Assembly: GCF_036178145.1 (NCBI RefSeq)
Contig: NZ_CP108067.1
Coordinates: forward strand, 3,658,001-3,722,000
Direction of reading: 5' to 3'
DNA length: 64,000 nt
DNA from: Streptomyces sp. NBC_00273
GTDB taxonomy: Bacteria; Actinomycetota; Actinomycetes; Streptomycetales; Streptomycetaceae
Shown here in pieces: positions 35,405 through 44,318 of the stretch; position 1 is the first letter of the stretch, and each line of letters begins with the position of its first letter. The translations under genes and the position numbers were made by a program. The notes beneath the pieces are model-generated. The model saw only the letters and a program-made list of their open reading frames with translations, was not told the origin of the DNA and did no database searches.

Positions 35405-36928
35405 CTAGCGCAGGGTGGTGGACTTGTCCGTGCGGTAGGTCGCGACCAGCGCAAGGCAGAGGGCCGCGATCGCCACCCGCCCCGACGCCTGCAGCAGCGG
35501 CCCCCGCAGCAGGATGAACGAGTAGCCCGCGACCAGCGGGACCACCACCGAGATCAGGCTCCCCGGCGGACTCCGCCGCGTGGCCCGCTTCGCGTAGCGC
35601 CGGTCGACGCGGGCCGAGGCGTACCCCATGCCCAGCAGCCCCGCCCCCATGCCCAGCGGCCCGAAGTCCAGCCACAGCTCGGCCCAGATCGGGGAGGAGA
35701 GGTTGGTGTTGACCGTACCCATCCACTGGCCGACCATCACGCCCGTGTCCCGCGGCTTGCCGGGCCACACCGCGCGCGGCACCGCGAAGAAGACCGATCC
35801 CGCGAGCTGGCGGCCGTAGAAGTGGCCGGGGCCGGAGTTCGAGAAGGTGATGGTGTTCGCGAACATGCCGATCTGGTCGTAGTCCTTGAGGGCCATGGGC
35901 TCCAGGAAGGACGTCGTCTCGACCGGCCGGTAGTTCTTCTCGTCGTAGCGGAAGCGGTCCGCGAACGGGAAGATCAGGAGCGCGACGACCACCGCCATGG
36001 ACAGCGCCACCCGGTACATCGCCGCGCTCACCGGGAAGACGGTGAACAGCAGCGCGAACATGACCGTCAGGAACCAGTACCGGGGGTTCGAGATCGGGTT
36101 GTTGACGATCAGGTTGAGACCGGCGAGCGCCGCCCACGTGACGATGATCGACACCTTGCGGCGGGCGAACTTCGAGGTGATCAGCCAGCGGGTGTACAGG
36201 AGCAGCGCGAGCAGCGCCGGTACGGTGCCGAAGCCGCGCAGCAGGGCCTGGCCGGCCTGGCCGTCGCCGTTGGAGACGCCCGCCTCCTCGATGCCGGCGA
36301 TGATCTCCTGGCGGCTGGAGAAGAAGACCGCCGGGCCGCCCAGCTTCATGATGAAAACGGCGCTGCAGAGGAACGACAGGATCGTCAGGAGCTGGAGTCG
36401 GCGCCGGTGCGCCATGACGGGCTTCGACTGCTTCTGGGAGCCGCCCGCGCGCCCGGTCGGGCGGTGCCGGGCCAGCAGCACGCCGACGTCGAAGGCCGTG
36501 CAGCCGAGCAGTACGAGCCCGATGGCGACGGTCAGGTCGGATCGCGGGCCGACGACCGGCGTGGGGACCTGGCCGAGGACGGCCTGCGCGAGGGGGGCCA
36601 CGCCCATGGCCATGTAGACGAAGAGCCAGAAGGAGCCCTGGAGCAGCTTGCGTCGGCTGGTGAGCACCATCGCGGAGAGCCGGGCACCCGCGTACATGGT
36701 GAGCAGCAGCTGGAGCCAGAAGGCCGCGTCGCGGACGCCGGCGCCCGTCTGGACGGCGACGAACAGCGGCAGGAAGACGGTGAATCCGAGCGCGAGCGGG
36801 ACGGACAGTGCGCGCGAGAGGAGCGTGCGCGGGAGGGTGGCCCGGCCCCACAGGCTCTCGTCCTCGAAGGGGGACGGAACGTGCTGCTTCGCGGGCGTCG
36901 CGGGGGACTTGCGTATGTCCGTCGTCAC
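35405..36928 (-). CDS. Oligosaccharide repeat-unit polymerase (Wzy-like)
   Basis: Large polytopic membrane protein of about 507 aa, probably the polymerase that links repeat units outside the membrane. After a hydrophilic N-terminus (about 40 aa), about 12 membrane segments are interrupted by an extracytoplasmic loop (RFRYDEKNYRPVETTSFLEP to the FYGRQLAGSVFFAVPRAVWPG region), which resembles O-antigen polymerase loops, followed by AELWLDFGPLGMGAGLLGMG. The GTG at 36928 is used; GTG 36940 would add 4 residues. It faces away from the WcaF-like gene. Sequence signals of this family are weak, so the call relies on topology and context. Confidence 0.8.
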   Translation of the reverse strand: MTTDIRKSPATPAKQHVPSPFEDESLWGRATLPRTLLSRALSVPLALGFTVFLPLFVAVQTGAGVRDAAFWLQLLLTMYAGARLSAMVLTSRRKLLQGSFWLFVYMAMGVAPLAQAVLGQVPTPVVGPRSDLTVAIGLVLLGCTAFDVGVLLARHRPTGRAGGSQKQSKPVMAHRRRLQLLTILSFLCSAVFIMKLGGPAVFFSSRQEIIAGIEEAGVSNGDGQAGQALLRGFGTVPALLALLLYTRWLITSKFARRKVSIIVTWAALAGLNLIVNNPISNPRYWFLTVMFALLFTVFPVSAAMYRVALSMAVVVALLIFPFADRFRYDEKNYRPVETTSFLEPMALKDYDQIGMFANTITFSNSGPGHFYGRQLAGSVFFAVPRAVWPGKPRDTGVMVGQWMGTVNTNLSSPIWAELWLDFGPLGMGAGLLGMGYASARVDRRYAKRATRRSPPGSLISVVVPLVAGYSFILLRGPLLQASGRVAIAALCLALVATYRTDKSTTLR

Positions 36929-37010
36929 TGCCGCCCCCACCCGATGTGCCTGGTCCGCGGGCAGTCTAGTCTGAGCGGGCCACGCCCGGGGAGGCGGCGG
37001 CGCGGGGGTC

Positions 37011-37031
37011 CCCCCGGACGGAGTCTGGGGG
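37011..37031. repeat. Small hairpin repeat in the WcaF leader
   Basis: CCCCCGGAC (37011-37019) pairs with GTCTGGGGG (37023-37031) at 8 of 9 positions. It resembles a short hairpin repeat frequent in Streptomyces leaders. It sits 19 bp before the TTG start. Confidence 0.45.
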
Positions 37032-37049
37032 AGCAGATGGGGACGACAG

Positions 37050-37589
37050 TTGCGGGATCTTCCTTCCTTCACGTTGGCCGGGTACGACAAGGGCCGCGGG
37101 CTGCTGACGCAGGCGCTCTGGTTCGCCGTGATGAACACCCTGTTCATGAGCTGGTTCTGTCCCGCGCGGGTGCGGGTGGCGCTGCTGCGGGCCTTCGGCG
37201 CGAAGATCGGTGAGGGCGTGCTGATCCGGCACCGGGTACGGGTGCTGTGGCCGTGGAAGCTCGACGTCGGGGACCACACCTGGATAGGCGAGGGCGCCTG
37301 GCTGCTGAACCTGGAGCCGGTGACCATCGGGGCGAACGTGTGCGTCTCGCAGGAAGCCATGCTCTGCACCGGCTCGCACGACCACCGGGCCGCCGACTTC
37401 CGCTACCGCAACGCCCCGATCGTGGTCGAGGACGGCGCGTGGGTGGCGGTACGGGCGACCGTGCTCGCCGGGGTCACGGTGGGCCGCTGCGCGGTCGCCG
37501 GAGCCGGCGCCGTGGTCCACAAGGACCTGCCCGAGCTGACCCTGCAGACCCAGGACGGGCACCGCCGCCCGGTGGAGGAGCCCAAGTGA
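37050..37589 (+). CDS. WcaF-like hexapeptide-repeat acetyltransferase
   Basis: Left-handed beta-helix acyltransferase of 179 aa, near WcaF length, likely acetylating an exopolysaccharide sugar. The N-terminal amphipathic/hydrophobic stretch (LLTQALWFAVMNTLFMSW) is typical of the WcaF group. Hexapeptide repeats run from KIGEGVLIRHRVRVLWPWKL through NVCVSQEAMLCTGSHDH (catalytic-type His) to VAVRATVLAGVTVGR. The TTG at 37050 is the likely start with GGGGA 7 nt upstream; no in-frame ATG or GTG is nearby. Its stop overlaps the next gene as GTGA. Confidence 0.9.
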   Translation: MRDLPSFTLAGYDKGRGLLTQALWFAVMNTLFMSWFCPARVRVALLRAFGAKIGEGVLIRHRVRVLWPWKLDVGDHTWIGEGAWLLNLEPVTIGANVCVSQEAMLCTGSHDHRAADFRYRNAPIVVEDGAWVAVRATVLAGVTVGRCAVAGAGAVVHKDLPELTLQTQDGHRRPVEEPK

Positions 37590-38719
37590 GCGCCGCGATG
37601 AGAGTCCTGCACGCCGTCACGCTCCACTCCCCCTCGCACGCCTTCGGCGGACCGGTCCGGGTCGCGCTGAACCTGGCGAAGGGGCTGCGGGCCCGGGGCC
37701 ACGAGGCGCGGCTGCTCGCGCTCGGCGAGGGCTTCGATCCGTGGCCGAACTCCGTGGAGGGCGTTCCGGCGCAGCTGTTCCCGGCCCGCCGGCTGCTCCC
37801 CCTCGGCTTCAGCGGGATGACCTCGCCCGCCCTGCTGGCCTCGGCGGGCCGGCTGGTGCGGGACGCCGATGTCGTGCACGTCCACCTGGCCCGGGACCTG
37901 GTGACGCTGCCGGTCGCCCTGGCGGCGCTGCGGGCGGGCAAGCCGCTGGTGCTGCAGACCCACGGCATGGTGGACCCGAGCGAGAAGCTGCTGGCCAAGG
38001 TGCTGGACGCGGTGGCGGTACGCCGGCTGCTGCGCGGCGCGGACGCGGTGCTGTACCTGACCCCGCACGAGCGGGAGGGACTGGACGCGGTGGTCGGCGC
38101 GCCGCCCTTGGCGCAGGCGGTCCGCCTGGTCAACGGGACTCCGGCACAGGAGGAACGGCCCGCGCTGAGCGGCCCGCCGCGCATCCTGTACTCGGCCCGC
38201 CTGCAGGCCCGCAAGCGGCCGGTGGACTTCGTGGACGCGGCCCCGGCGGTCCTCGCCGCCCACCCGGACGCTCACTTCGTGGTCGCCGGACCGGACGAGG
38301 GCGAGCTGGCCGGCGTACGGGACCGGATCGGGGCGCTGGGCCTGACCGACCGGTTCACGGTCCCGGGGGCGCTCTCCAGCGCGGAGGTCCTGGCCGAGCT
38401 GCGCCGCGCCCACGTCTACGTGCTGCCGTCGGTGGACGAGCCGTTCCCCATGTCGGTGCTGGAAGCCCTCGCGGTGGGCGTCCCCTCGGTCGTGACCCAC
38501 TCCAACGGCCTGGCCCGCGACATCGCACGCACCGGCGCCGGCCACGCCGTCGACCCCGGCCCGGCAGCCGTCTCCACCGCCGTCCTGGACCTCCTCGACC
38601 CGACCGCCAACCACGAGGCCTCCCGGTCGGCCCGCGAACTGGCCGCGGAATCCTTCTCCATGGACGCCGTCCTGGACACCCTCCTCCCGATCTACGAAGG
38701 CATCCGCGGCGTCAGATGA
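37586..38719 (+). CDS. GT4 glycosyltransferase
   Basis: GT-B fold glycosyltransferase of 377 aa. The acceptor half starts RVLHAVTLHSPSHAFGGPVR; the donor half has RILYSARLQARKRPVDFVDA, HFVVAGPDEGELAG and the E-x7-E block DEPFPMSVLEALAVGVPSVV. GGAGGAG lies just ahead of the GTG at 37586, which overlaps the acetyltransferase stop; an ATG at 37598 is a weaker alternative. With WcaF it forms a two-gene operon. The sugar is unknown; fucose is a candidate because gmd and fcl lie nearby. Its end overlaps the convergent DUF6458 gene by 8 bp. Confidence 0.92.
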   Translation: MSAAMRVLHAVTLHSPSHAFGGPVRVALNLAKGLRARGHEARLLALGEGFDPWPNSVEGVPAQLFPARRLLPLGFSGMTSPALLASAGRLVRDADVVHVHLARDLVTLPVALAALRAGKPLVLQTHGMVDPSEKLLAKVLDAVAVRRLLRGADAVLYLTPHEREGLDAVVGAPPLAQAVRLVNGTPAQEERPALSGPPRILYSARLQARKRPVDFVDAAPAVLAAHPDAHFVVAGPDEGELAGVRDRIGALGLTDRFTVPGALSSAEVLAELRRAHVYVLPSVDEPFPMSVLEALAVGVPSVVTHSNGLARDIARTGAGHAVDPGPAAVSTAVLDLLDPTANHEASRSARELAAESFSMDAVLDTLLPIYEGIRGVR

Positions 38720-38930
38720 CGTCCCGGCGGTGGTCGTCCACCACCGGGATCGCGGCGCCCGGGGCTCGGCGGCGTTTGTAGATGCTCGTGTAGACGGCGA
38801 GGCCGATGCCGCCGACCGCCATCATGATCAGGCCGACCAGGTCGAGGTTGACGCTCTCCAGCTCCCAGTCGCTGGCGAAGGTGAGAATGGCCCCCACCAC
38901 GATCAGGACGATGCATCCGCCGATGCCCAT
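38712..38930 (-). CDS. DUF6458-type small membrane protein
   Basis: 72-aa membrane protein of unknown function, common in Actinobacteria. Two hydrophobic segments (GIGGCIVLIVVGAILTFAS and VGLIMMAVGGIGLAVYTS) flank a short loop (DWELESVNLDL), then a basic tail YKRRRAPG ends in the cytoplasm. The ATG at 38930 begins the conserved MGIGGCI motif. It overlaps the convergent glycosyltransferase end. No role in polysaccharide synthesis is implied. Confidence 0.85.
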   Translation of the reverse strand: MGIGGCIVLIVVGAILTFASDWELESVNLDLVGLIMMAVGGIGLAVYTSIYKRRRAPGAAIPVVDDHRRDVI

Positions 38931-38989
38931 GGGTCCGCCTTCCGCTGTCGGGACTGTGACCGCGCGGGTACCCGGCTTCGGGGTACGAA

Positions 38990-39029
38990 AACGCCCCCGG
39001 GGGCCGGGAGTCCGGTCCTCGGGGGCGTT
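38990..39029 (-). terminator. Terminator of the lipoprotein gene
   Basis: Arms aacgcccccg (38990-38999) and complement (39020-39029), with further pairing in the loop, just past the stop at 39039. Confidence 0.8.
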
Positions 39030-39038
39030 GTCGGTCGG

Positions 39039-39710
39039 CTACGCGGGGATCCAGGCGTAGCAGCCCGTGGAGTTGAACTCCGCCGTGCCGGCCGGGATCG
39101 TCGCCGTGATCTTGTCGCCCGCCTTGGGCGGGGTCTCGGGGCCCGAGGCGAGGGCGGCGCCGTCCTTGCCCTTGGCCTCCCAGGTGCAGTTCGTGGCCTG
39201 GGTGAGCGCCCGGTAGTTGCCCGCCGCGGGCGAGGTACGGGGGCCTTCGGGGAAGCCCTTCTCCGCCGCGGCGAGGATCGGCTTCTGGTCCGGGCACAGG
39301 AGGTTGATCGCGTCCTTGGCGCCCGGGATCTCGCCGGTGATGACGGCTCCGGTCGCCGCGTCCTTGTCGTGCTTCGCGGTGCGCTGCACCCGCTGGCAGG
39401 CGTCCTGGCCGCCCTGCAGCACGGACGCCGGGTCCACCTTGTCGGGGACCCGCCCGCTCAGGTACTTCTTCTCCTCCGCCGTGAAGCTGCCCGTCTTCGG
39501 GGTGATCTTCGCGTCCGGCAGGACGGGGCCGGTCGGCTTCGCGTTCGGGTCGGTCGACGGCTGCGGAGCATCCGCCGGGTCGGGGGCCGACGACGAGGCC
39601 GGGGGCTTCGGCTTGGCGCCGGAGTCGGCCTTGTCCCCGCCCGAACTACAGGCGGTCAGCGTCAGGGCGGCGGCCAGCAGGACAGCAGCCGCTGCGGAGC
39701 GTCGGTACAT
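39039..39710 (-). CDS. Secreted lipoprotein of unknown function
   Basis: 223-aa lipoprotein. The signal AAVLLAAALTLTACSS has lipobox LTAC with the lipidated Cys at about residue 20. A Pro/Ser/Asp-rich linker (about 25-65) is followed by a globular part (from ITPKTGSFTAEEKKYLSG to the C-terminus) with four cysteines (QDACQRV, NLLCPDQ, ATNCTWE, STGCYAW), which could form two disulfides. No known domain is recognised. The ATG at 39710 is supported by the signal peptide. It lies between DUF6458 and the large secreted propeller/LamG gene on the same strand. Confidence 0.82.
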   Translation of the reverse strand: MYRRSAAAAVLLAAALTLTACSSGGDKADSGAKPKPPASSSAPDPADAPQPSTDPNAKPTGPVLPDAKITPKTGSFTAEEKKYLSGRVPDKVDPASVLQGGQDACQRVQRTAKHDKDAATGAVITGEIPGAKDAINLLCPDQKPILAAAEKGFPEGPRTSPAAGNYRALTQATNCTWEAKGKDGAALASGPETPPKAGDKITATIPAGTAEFNSTGCYAWIPA

Positions 39711-39807
39711 CGGAAGGCTCCCGTACTCAAGGGGGGTGTGCAGCGGGGCCCGGCCACAGAGGGCCGGACCCCGCACGCCGTCAGGCGGTTGTTTCGGTTC
39801 TCGTCGC

Positions 39808-42591
39808 TTACTTAGCGCCGAAGGTGAGGACCAGCTGCGGAGTGCCCTCCGCAGCCGTGGCCTCGGCGGACCAGATCCACAGCGGGTCGGTGCCCGTGCT
39901 CGTCAGGCCCAGGCCGTAACTGGTGCCCAGCGCCGCGGAGACCGTGGCGGTGTCCAGCTCCACGTTGTGGACCGCGGAGCCCTCCGGCACGCCCGCGAGG
40001 GTGCCGAGCGGGGTGGTGCCGAGGGTGGGCTTGGTGTTGAAGGTCGTACCCGCGCCCGTCCAGTTGCCGGTGACCGGGAGCACCTTGACGGTGTCGGTGG
40101 TGCCGGAGTTCGCCTGCGTGCTGGTCTTGATCTGCAGCGAGGCGGACTTCAGGACCTGGCCGGCCGGGGCGGCCGGCAGGTTGAAGCGCATGTACGTCTC
40201 GTACAGCGAGCCGCTGCCGCGCACCGCGAGCGAGGTGGACGTGCCGTAGGCGGTGCTCGGGGCGCCCTGGTTGATGTAGGTGTCCTCGGTCGTCTTGACC
40301 GCGGAGACCGTGTCGGTGGGTGCCTTGGCCAGGTCGAAGTGGCTCTTGACCTGGGCCTGGGTGAGCGCCGACGGGTAGACGGCCGTCTCGTCGAGCTGAC
40401 CCGCGAAGAAGTTGCTCGTCGGACGGGTCGGCCAGTTGGCGAGGTTGTCGCCGCCGACGTGCCAGTAGCCCGCGAAGGTGGCGTTGCTCGTGGCGTTCAG
40501 CGAGCCCTTGTTCTGGCCGTCGACGTACAGCGTGATGCCGCCGGGGCCCTGGGTGCCGACCACGTGGTGCCACTGGTTGTCGTTGTACGTCTCGAACAGG
40601 CCCGTGGAGACGGTCCGGGTCGAGCCGTTGTAGACGCCGAAGACCAGGCGACCGGTGTTGGTCATGTACAGCTGGCGGTCGTACGAGCCGCTGTTGCGCG
40701 CGGTGTTGTTGCCGAAGCCGATGAGCTTGCCGCCGCGCGTGGTGTTCGTCTTGAACCAGGTCTCGATGGTGAACGTGTTGCCGACCGTCTGACGGCGGTC
40801 GCTGTACACCTGCTGGCTGGTCCCGTTGAAGCCCATCGCCGTGCTGCCGGAGACGGCGCCGGGCGACTGCTTCAGGGCGGGCGTGTTGAGCTGGACGCCG
40901 CTGCGGTTGCCGGACACCGAGGAGTCGGCGACGTAGGGGCTGACCGCGTCGTCGTAGCGCCAGTACAGCTCCGCGCCGTCGGTGCGGACCTGGTTCGGGT
41001 AGGACTGGACCGAGGTCGGGACGGTCACCGAGGCGACGGCCGACAGGGCGCTGGTGTTGCCGGCGGCGTCGGTCGCGGTCACCCGGTAGGTGTAGCTCTG
41101 GCCGGCCTTGACCGTGGTGTCGTTCCAGGAGGCCTGGGGACGCTCCCACTCCAGCGAGCTGGCGGTGACGGTGGCGGCCGGGGTGGCCGAGCCGTTGCGG
41201 TAGATGCGGTACGTCAGCTTGCTGTCGTCCGCGTCGTAGCTGGTGCGCCAGCGGACCTGGACCTCGCCGGGCTTGACGCTGGAGGCGCTGGCCACCGGGG
41301 TGGTCGGGGCGCCGACGTCGCCGGTGGAGGCGAAGCGGGTCAGGCCCCACTGCGGCTTGCCGTTGATGAGGGTGAACTCACCGCCGACCCACATGTACTT
41401 GACGTCGTTCTTCTCCGCCACGGCCATGACGCGCGGGCCGATGCCCTCGGTGCCGTCCATGCCGTCGTTGGCCGTGGGGTGCCAGCCGAGCTTGCCGGGG
41501 CCGCGCACGAAGCCGTCCACGGGCGCGGGGGCGGCGCCTTCGTGGTTGGTCGGCTGGGCCAGCAGGAAGTTCCGCTTGCCGTCGGGGAACTCCAGCTCGG
41601 TGGAGCAGTCGTGCCCGTGCGAGGAGCTGTAGAGCACTCCCTCGTACGGCAGGACGAACTGGGTCGCGCCGAGGCAGCGGTCGCGCCACTTCTCGGTGAA
41701 GTCGCTCAGGCGCAGGCCGATGCGGCCGTCGAAGACGCCGCCGCCGGAGCCCTCGTGGCCCGTGTAGAAGCCGGTGTCGTCGGTGGAGATGTCCTTGACG
41801 ACCGAGTTCGACGGGATGTTGTTGTACGTCTTGGTGACCGCGCCCGTGGTGGCGTTGACCACGGCGAGGGCGTGGCTGTTGGAGCCGTTGACGGTGAAGA
41901 AGTCGCCGCCGAGGAGCACGTTCTTGCCGTCGGGGGTGACCTCGACCGCACGGCCCGGCTCGTCGACGTTGGCGACGAAGGGCTTCAGCGCACCGGAGGA
42001 GGCGTCCACGGCGGCGAACCGCTCGCGGGTCTGGCCCTCGACGGTGCCGAAGTCGCCACCCGCGTAGAGGGTGTCGTCGGTGACGGCGAGCGCGCGCACG
42101 GTGGCGGGGAAGCTCGGGTGGAACGATGCCTTGGGGGTGCAGCTCGCGATGTCGATCGCGGCGAGGCTGGAGACCGGGGTGCCGTTGACGGCGCCGAAGG
42201 ACCCGCCCGCGTAGAGGGTCTTCTTGTCCTTCGAGACGACCAGCGTACGCACGGTCGCAGTGCCTTCGCCGATGGTGAAGGCCAGCTTGCAGGAGGTGGG
42301 ATTGCCGGTCGCGGCGTCGAGCGCCACGAAGTTCACGGCGTTCTGCTCCGCGCCGGCCACGCCCTCGGGCGGACGCACGGCCGAGAAGGTACCGCCCGCG
42401 AAGACGGTGCCGTTGGCCTGGGCCATCGCCCAGACGACGCCGTTCGTCTGCCAGGTCGGCAGCTCGTCGGCGGTGAATGCCACCGGCGCCGTGATGGCGG
42501 ACGCCTGAGGCATCAGCACCAGGCCTATGCCGGTGCCCGCACCGGCCAGTGACAGTACGAGGGCGGCAGTCAGCCCTCTGGATCTACGCAT
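39808..42591 (-). CDS. Large secreted beta-propeller/FN3/LamG/DNRLRE protein
   Basis: 927-aa exported protein, probably a surface or matrix carbohydrate-binding protein. After a signal peptide (cleavage after about residue 32, MPQASA) come propeller-like repeats (about 45-420; TLYAGGSFGAVNGTPVSSLA, TLYAGGDFGTVEGQTRERFA), an FN3 domain (about 430-520), a LamG/concanavalin-like domain (about 545-745; FTIETWFKTNTTRGGKLIGF, WHHVVGTQGPGGITLYVDG) and a C-terminal DNRLRE/CBM96-like domain (about 755-927; TEDTYINQGAPSTAYGTS). No sortase signal or transmembrane anchor. The ATG at 42591 is preceded by GGGGGG. It sits between exopolysaccharide genes, suggesting it may bind the polymer, which is inference. 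Confidence 0.9.
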   Translation of the reverse strand: MRRSRGLTAALVLSLAGAGTGIGLVLMPQASAITAPVAFTADELPTWQTNGVVWAMAQANGTVFAGGTFSAVRPPEGVAGAEQNAVNFVALDAATGNPTSCKLAFTIGEGTATVRTLVVSKDKKTLYAGGSFGAVNGTPVSSLAAIDIASCTPKASFHPSFPATVRALAVTDDTLYAGGDFGTVEGQTRERFAAVDASSGALKPFVANVDEPGRAVEVTPDGKNVLLGGDFFTVNGSNSHALAVVNATTGAVTKTYNNIPSNSVVKDISTDDTGFYTGHEGSGGGVFDGRIGLRLSDFTEKWRDRCLGATQFVLPYEGVLYSSSHGHDCSTELEFPDGKRNFLLAQPTNHEGAAPAPVDGFVRGPGKLGWHPTANDGMDGTEGIGPRVMAVAEKNDVKYMWVGGEFTLINGKPQWGLTRFASTGDVGAPTTPVASASSVKPGEVQVRWRTSYDADDSKLTYRIYRNGSATPAATVTASSLEWERPQASWNDTTVKAGQSYTYRVTATDAAGNTSALSAVASVTVPTSVQSYPNQVRTDGAELYWRYDDAVSPYVADSSVSGNRSGVQLNTPALKQSPGAVSGSTAMGFNGTSQQVYSDRRQTVGNTFTIETWFKTNTTRGGKLIGFGNNTARNSGSYDRQLYMTNTGRLVFGVYNGSTRTVSTGLFETYNDNQWHHVVGTQGPGGITLYVDGQNKGSLNATSNATFAGYWHVGGDNLANWPTRPTSNFFAGQLDETAVYPSALTQAQVKSHFDLAKAPTDTVSAVKTTEDTYINQGAPSTAYGTSTSLAVRGSGSLYETYMRFNLPAAPAGQVLKSASLQIKTSTQANSGTTDTVKVLPVTGNWTGAGTTFNTKPTLGTTPLGTLAGVPEGSAVHNVELDTATVSAALGTSYGLGLTSTGTDPLWIWSAEATAAEGTPQLVLTFGAK

Positions 42592-42837
42592 GAGCCCCCC
42601 AGGGCAATTGCCCGGTTTGATGGCTGGAACTATCCGAACAGCCATATGTACTGGCGCAGACTAGGGCTCAGTTAAAGGCCCGGTCACCTCTCTTGACCCA
42701 TTGCATACCAACTTGGAATCAACAGGTTCAGCCTGGAGGGTGCACAAGGGACATACGGCAGGTTTACCCCGGCCGCACCCCCGTAGAGCTGCGGAGTATG
42801 GCCGGAACACGGCAAACCGTAGGGGAAATATAAGGCC
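42592..42837. promoter_or_regulatory. Upstream region of the propeller/LamG gene
   Basis: 246-bp gap between gmd (stop 42838) and the leftward gene starting 42591, less GC-rich than average. It contains ACGGCAAACCGTA at 42809-42821 and TACGGCAGGTTTACC at 42754-42768, related to sequences upstream of gmd/fcl and wbaP. A promoter is expected here but no confident -35/-10 pair was found. Confidence 0.4.
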
Positions 42838-43851
42838 TCAGCGGTCGATGCGGACCGTCACTCCCGCCAGTTGGTCCTCGACCTGACGGATATCGGCGTC
42901 CACCATGATCTGCGCCAGCTCGGCCACCAGGACCGTCGGCTTCCAGCCAAGCAGGTCATGAGCCTTGGAAGCGTCGCCGATGAGGGCGTCGACCTCGCTC
43001 GGGCGCTCGTACTTGGGGTCGTAGCGCACGTGGTCGGTCCAGTCGAGACCGGCGTGCGTGAAGGAGGACTCGACGAACTCGCGGACGGTCGCGGCCACCC
43101 CGGTGGCGACGACGTAGTCGGTGGGCTCGTCCTGCTGGAGCATCCGCCACATGGCGTCCACGTACTCGGGGGCGTAGCCCCAGTCGCGCACCGCGTCGAG
43201 GTTGCCGAGGTAGAGGTGGTCCTGGAGACCGGCCTTGATGCGGGCCACCGCGCGGGTGATCTTGCGGGTCACGAAGGTCTCGCCGCGGCGCGGGGACTCG
43301 TGGTTGAAGAGGATCCCGTTGACGGCGAACATGTCGTACGCCTCGCGGTAGTTCACCGTGGTCCAGTACGCGAATACCTTCGCGGCGCCGTACGGGCTGC
43401 GCGGGTGGAACGGGGTGGCCTCGTTCTGCGGGGGCGGGGTCGCACCGAACATCTCGGAGGACGAGGCCTGGTAGATGCGGGTGTCGACACCGCTGGCCCG
43501 GATGGCCTCCAGCAGTCGCAGCGCACCGAGGCCGGTCACGTCGCCCGTGTAGAGCGGGGCGTCGAAGGAGACGCGGACGTGGGACTGGGCGCCGAGGTTG
43601 TAGACCTCGTCGGGGCGTATGTCGCGGAGCAGGTTCACGAGGGCGACGCCGTCGGAGAGGTCGGCGTGGTGCAGGACGAAGGACCGGTTGGCGGTCTGCG
43701 GGTCCTGGTAAATGTGGTCGACCCGCTCCGTGTTGAAGCTGGAGGACCGCCGCACGAGCCCGTGCACCGTGTAGCCCTTGGAGAGCAGGAGCTCGGCGAG
43801 GTACGAGCCGTCCTGTCCGGTGACTCCGGTGATCAGTGCGGTCTTGCCCAT
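42838..43851 (-). CDS. gmd: GDP-mannose 4,6-dehydratase
   Basis: Converts GDP-mannose to GDP-4-keto-6-deoxymannose, first step to GDP-L-fucose; 337 aa, normal length. The N-terminal Rossmann motif is [15 protein letters not shown]. Catalytic residues lie in [10 protein letters not shown] (Ser/Thr-Glu pair) and [12 protein letters not shown] (YxxxK). Further markers are [17 protein letters not shown] and [20 protein letters not shown]. The ATG at 43851 is used. It is divergent from fcl, the next enzyme of the pathway, across a 467-bp gap, and supplies an activated 6-deoxyhexose for the exopolysaccharide. Confidence 0.97.
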   Translation of the reverse strand: MGKTALITGVTGQDGSYLAELLLSKGYTVHGLVRRSSSFNTERVDHIYQDPQTANRSFVLHHADLSDGVALVNLLRDIRPDEVYNLGAQSHVRVSFDAPLYTGDVTGLGALRLLEAIRASGVDTRIYQASSSEMFGATPPPQNEATPFHPRSPYGAAKVFAYWTTVNYREAYDMFAVNGILFNHESPRRGETFVTRKITRAVARIKAGLQDHLYLGNLDAVRDWGYAPEYVDAMWRMLQQDEPTDYVVATGVAATVREFVESSFTHAGLDWTDHVRYDPKYERPSEVDALIGDASKAHDLLGWKPTVLVAELAQIMVDADIRQVEDQLAGVTVRIDR

Positions 43852-44318
43852 GGGGTCCCCTTGCTGGTTGTTTCTGTCGGTCGTGGTGAGGCGGTGCCTC
43901 GGGATGGGTGCGGAGCGGGCCTTCGGGCGTCGCGCCGAACGGCCCGGCCGCGGCCCGGGGGCCGGATTGCGTTACCGTACACGGCCGCTCCCGGGCTGCC
44001 CCGGTGGGGCGGACGCCCTTGCCAGGAGCAGACGCGGGCCGGGCCGGCCCTGGTTCCGGCCGCCGCCGCAGCGCCGTCCGGGCCCGGGCCGGGGGTCGGC
44101 CCCGGCGCCGCCCCGGCCGACGGGTCGGGGCGGGAACGGCGTCCGGGTTCGGGCGGTCCACCGGGGTGGGCTCCGGCCCGCGGGCCGGAGCCCACGGCCG
44201 GGCACGTGCCGTCGGCCTGGACCGTGAGGTCCGCCGCAGCCGGGGCCGCGCCGGCGGCGCGGGCTCGGGCCGTGGACCCCTGCGCCCCCCGCGGGAGCGG
44301 ACTGGCATCATCGGCGGT
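43852..44318. other. GC-rich divergent gap between gmd and fcl
   Basis: 467 bp with no supported gene, although several frames stay open because of extreme GC. It holds a perfect 30-bp palindrome (44166-44195) and a TTACCGTA octamer at 43972-43979 seen again near wbaP. It should contain divergent promoters for gmd and fcl. Confidence 0.5.
44166..44195. repeat. Perfect 30-bp palindrome between gmd and fcl
   Basis: GTGGGCTCCGGCCCG (44166-44180) is followed directly by its exact complement (44181-44195), with no spacer. It could be an operator or an attenuating hairpin in the fcl leader, 124 bp before its start. Confidence 0.85.

Noticed and set aside
39217..42552. 1111-codon plus-strand frame opposite the propeller/LamG gene
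   Set aside because: Antisense shadow; composition is low-complexity Arg/Gly/Val and no motif is recognisable.
43908..44318. N-terminal extension of fcl through the divergent gap
   Set aside because: Arg/Gly/Ala-rich translation without family similarity; includes the 30-bp palindrome; the ATG at 44319 fits the fold start.
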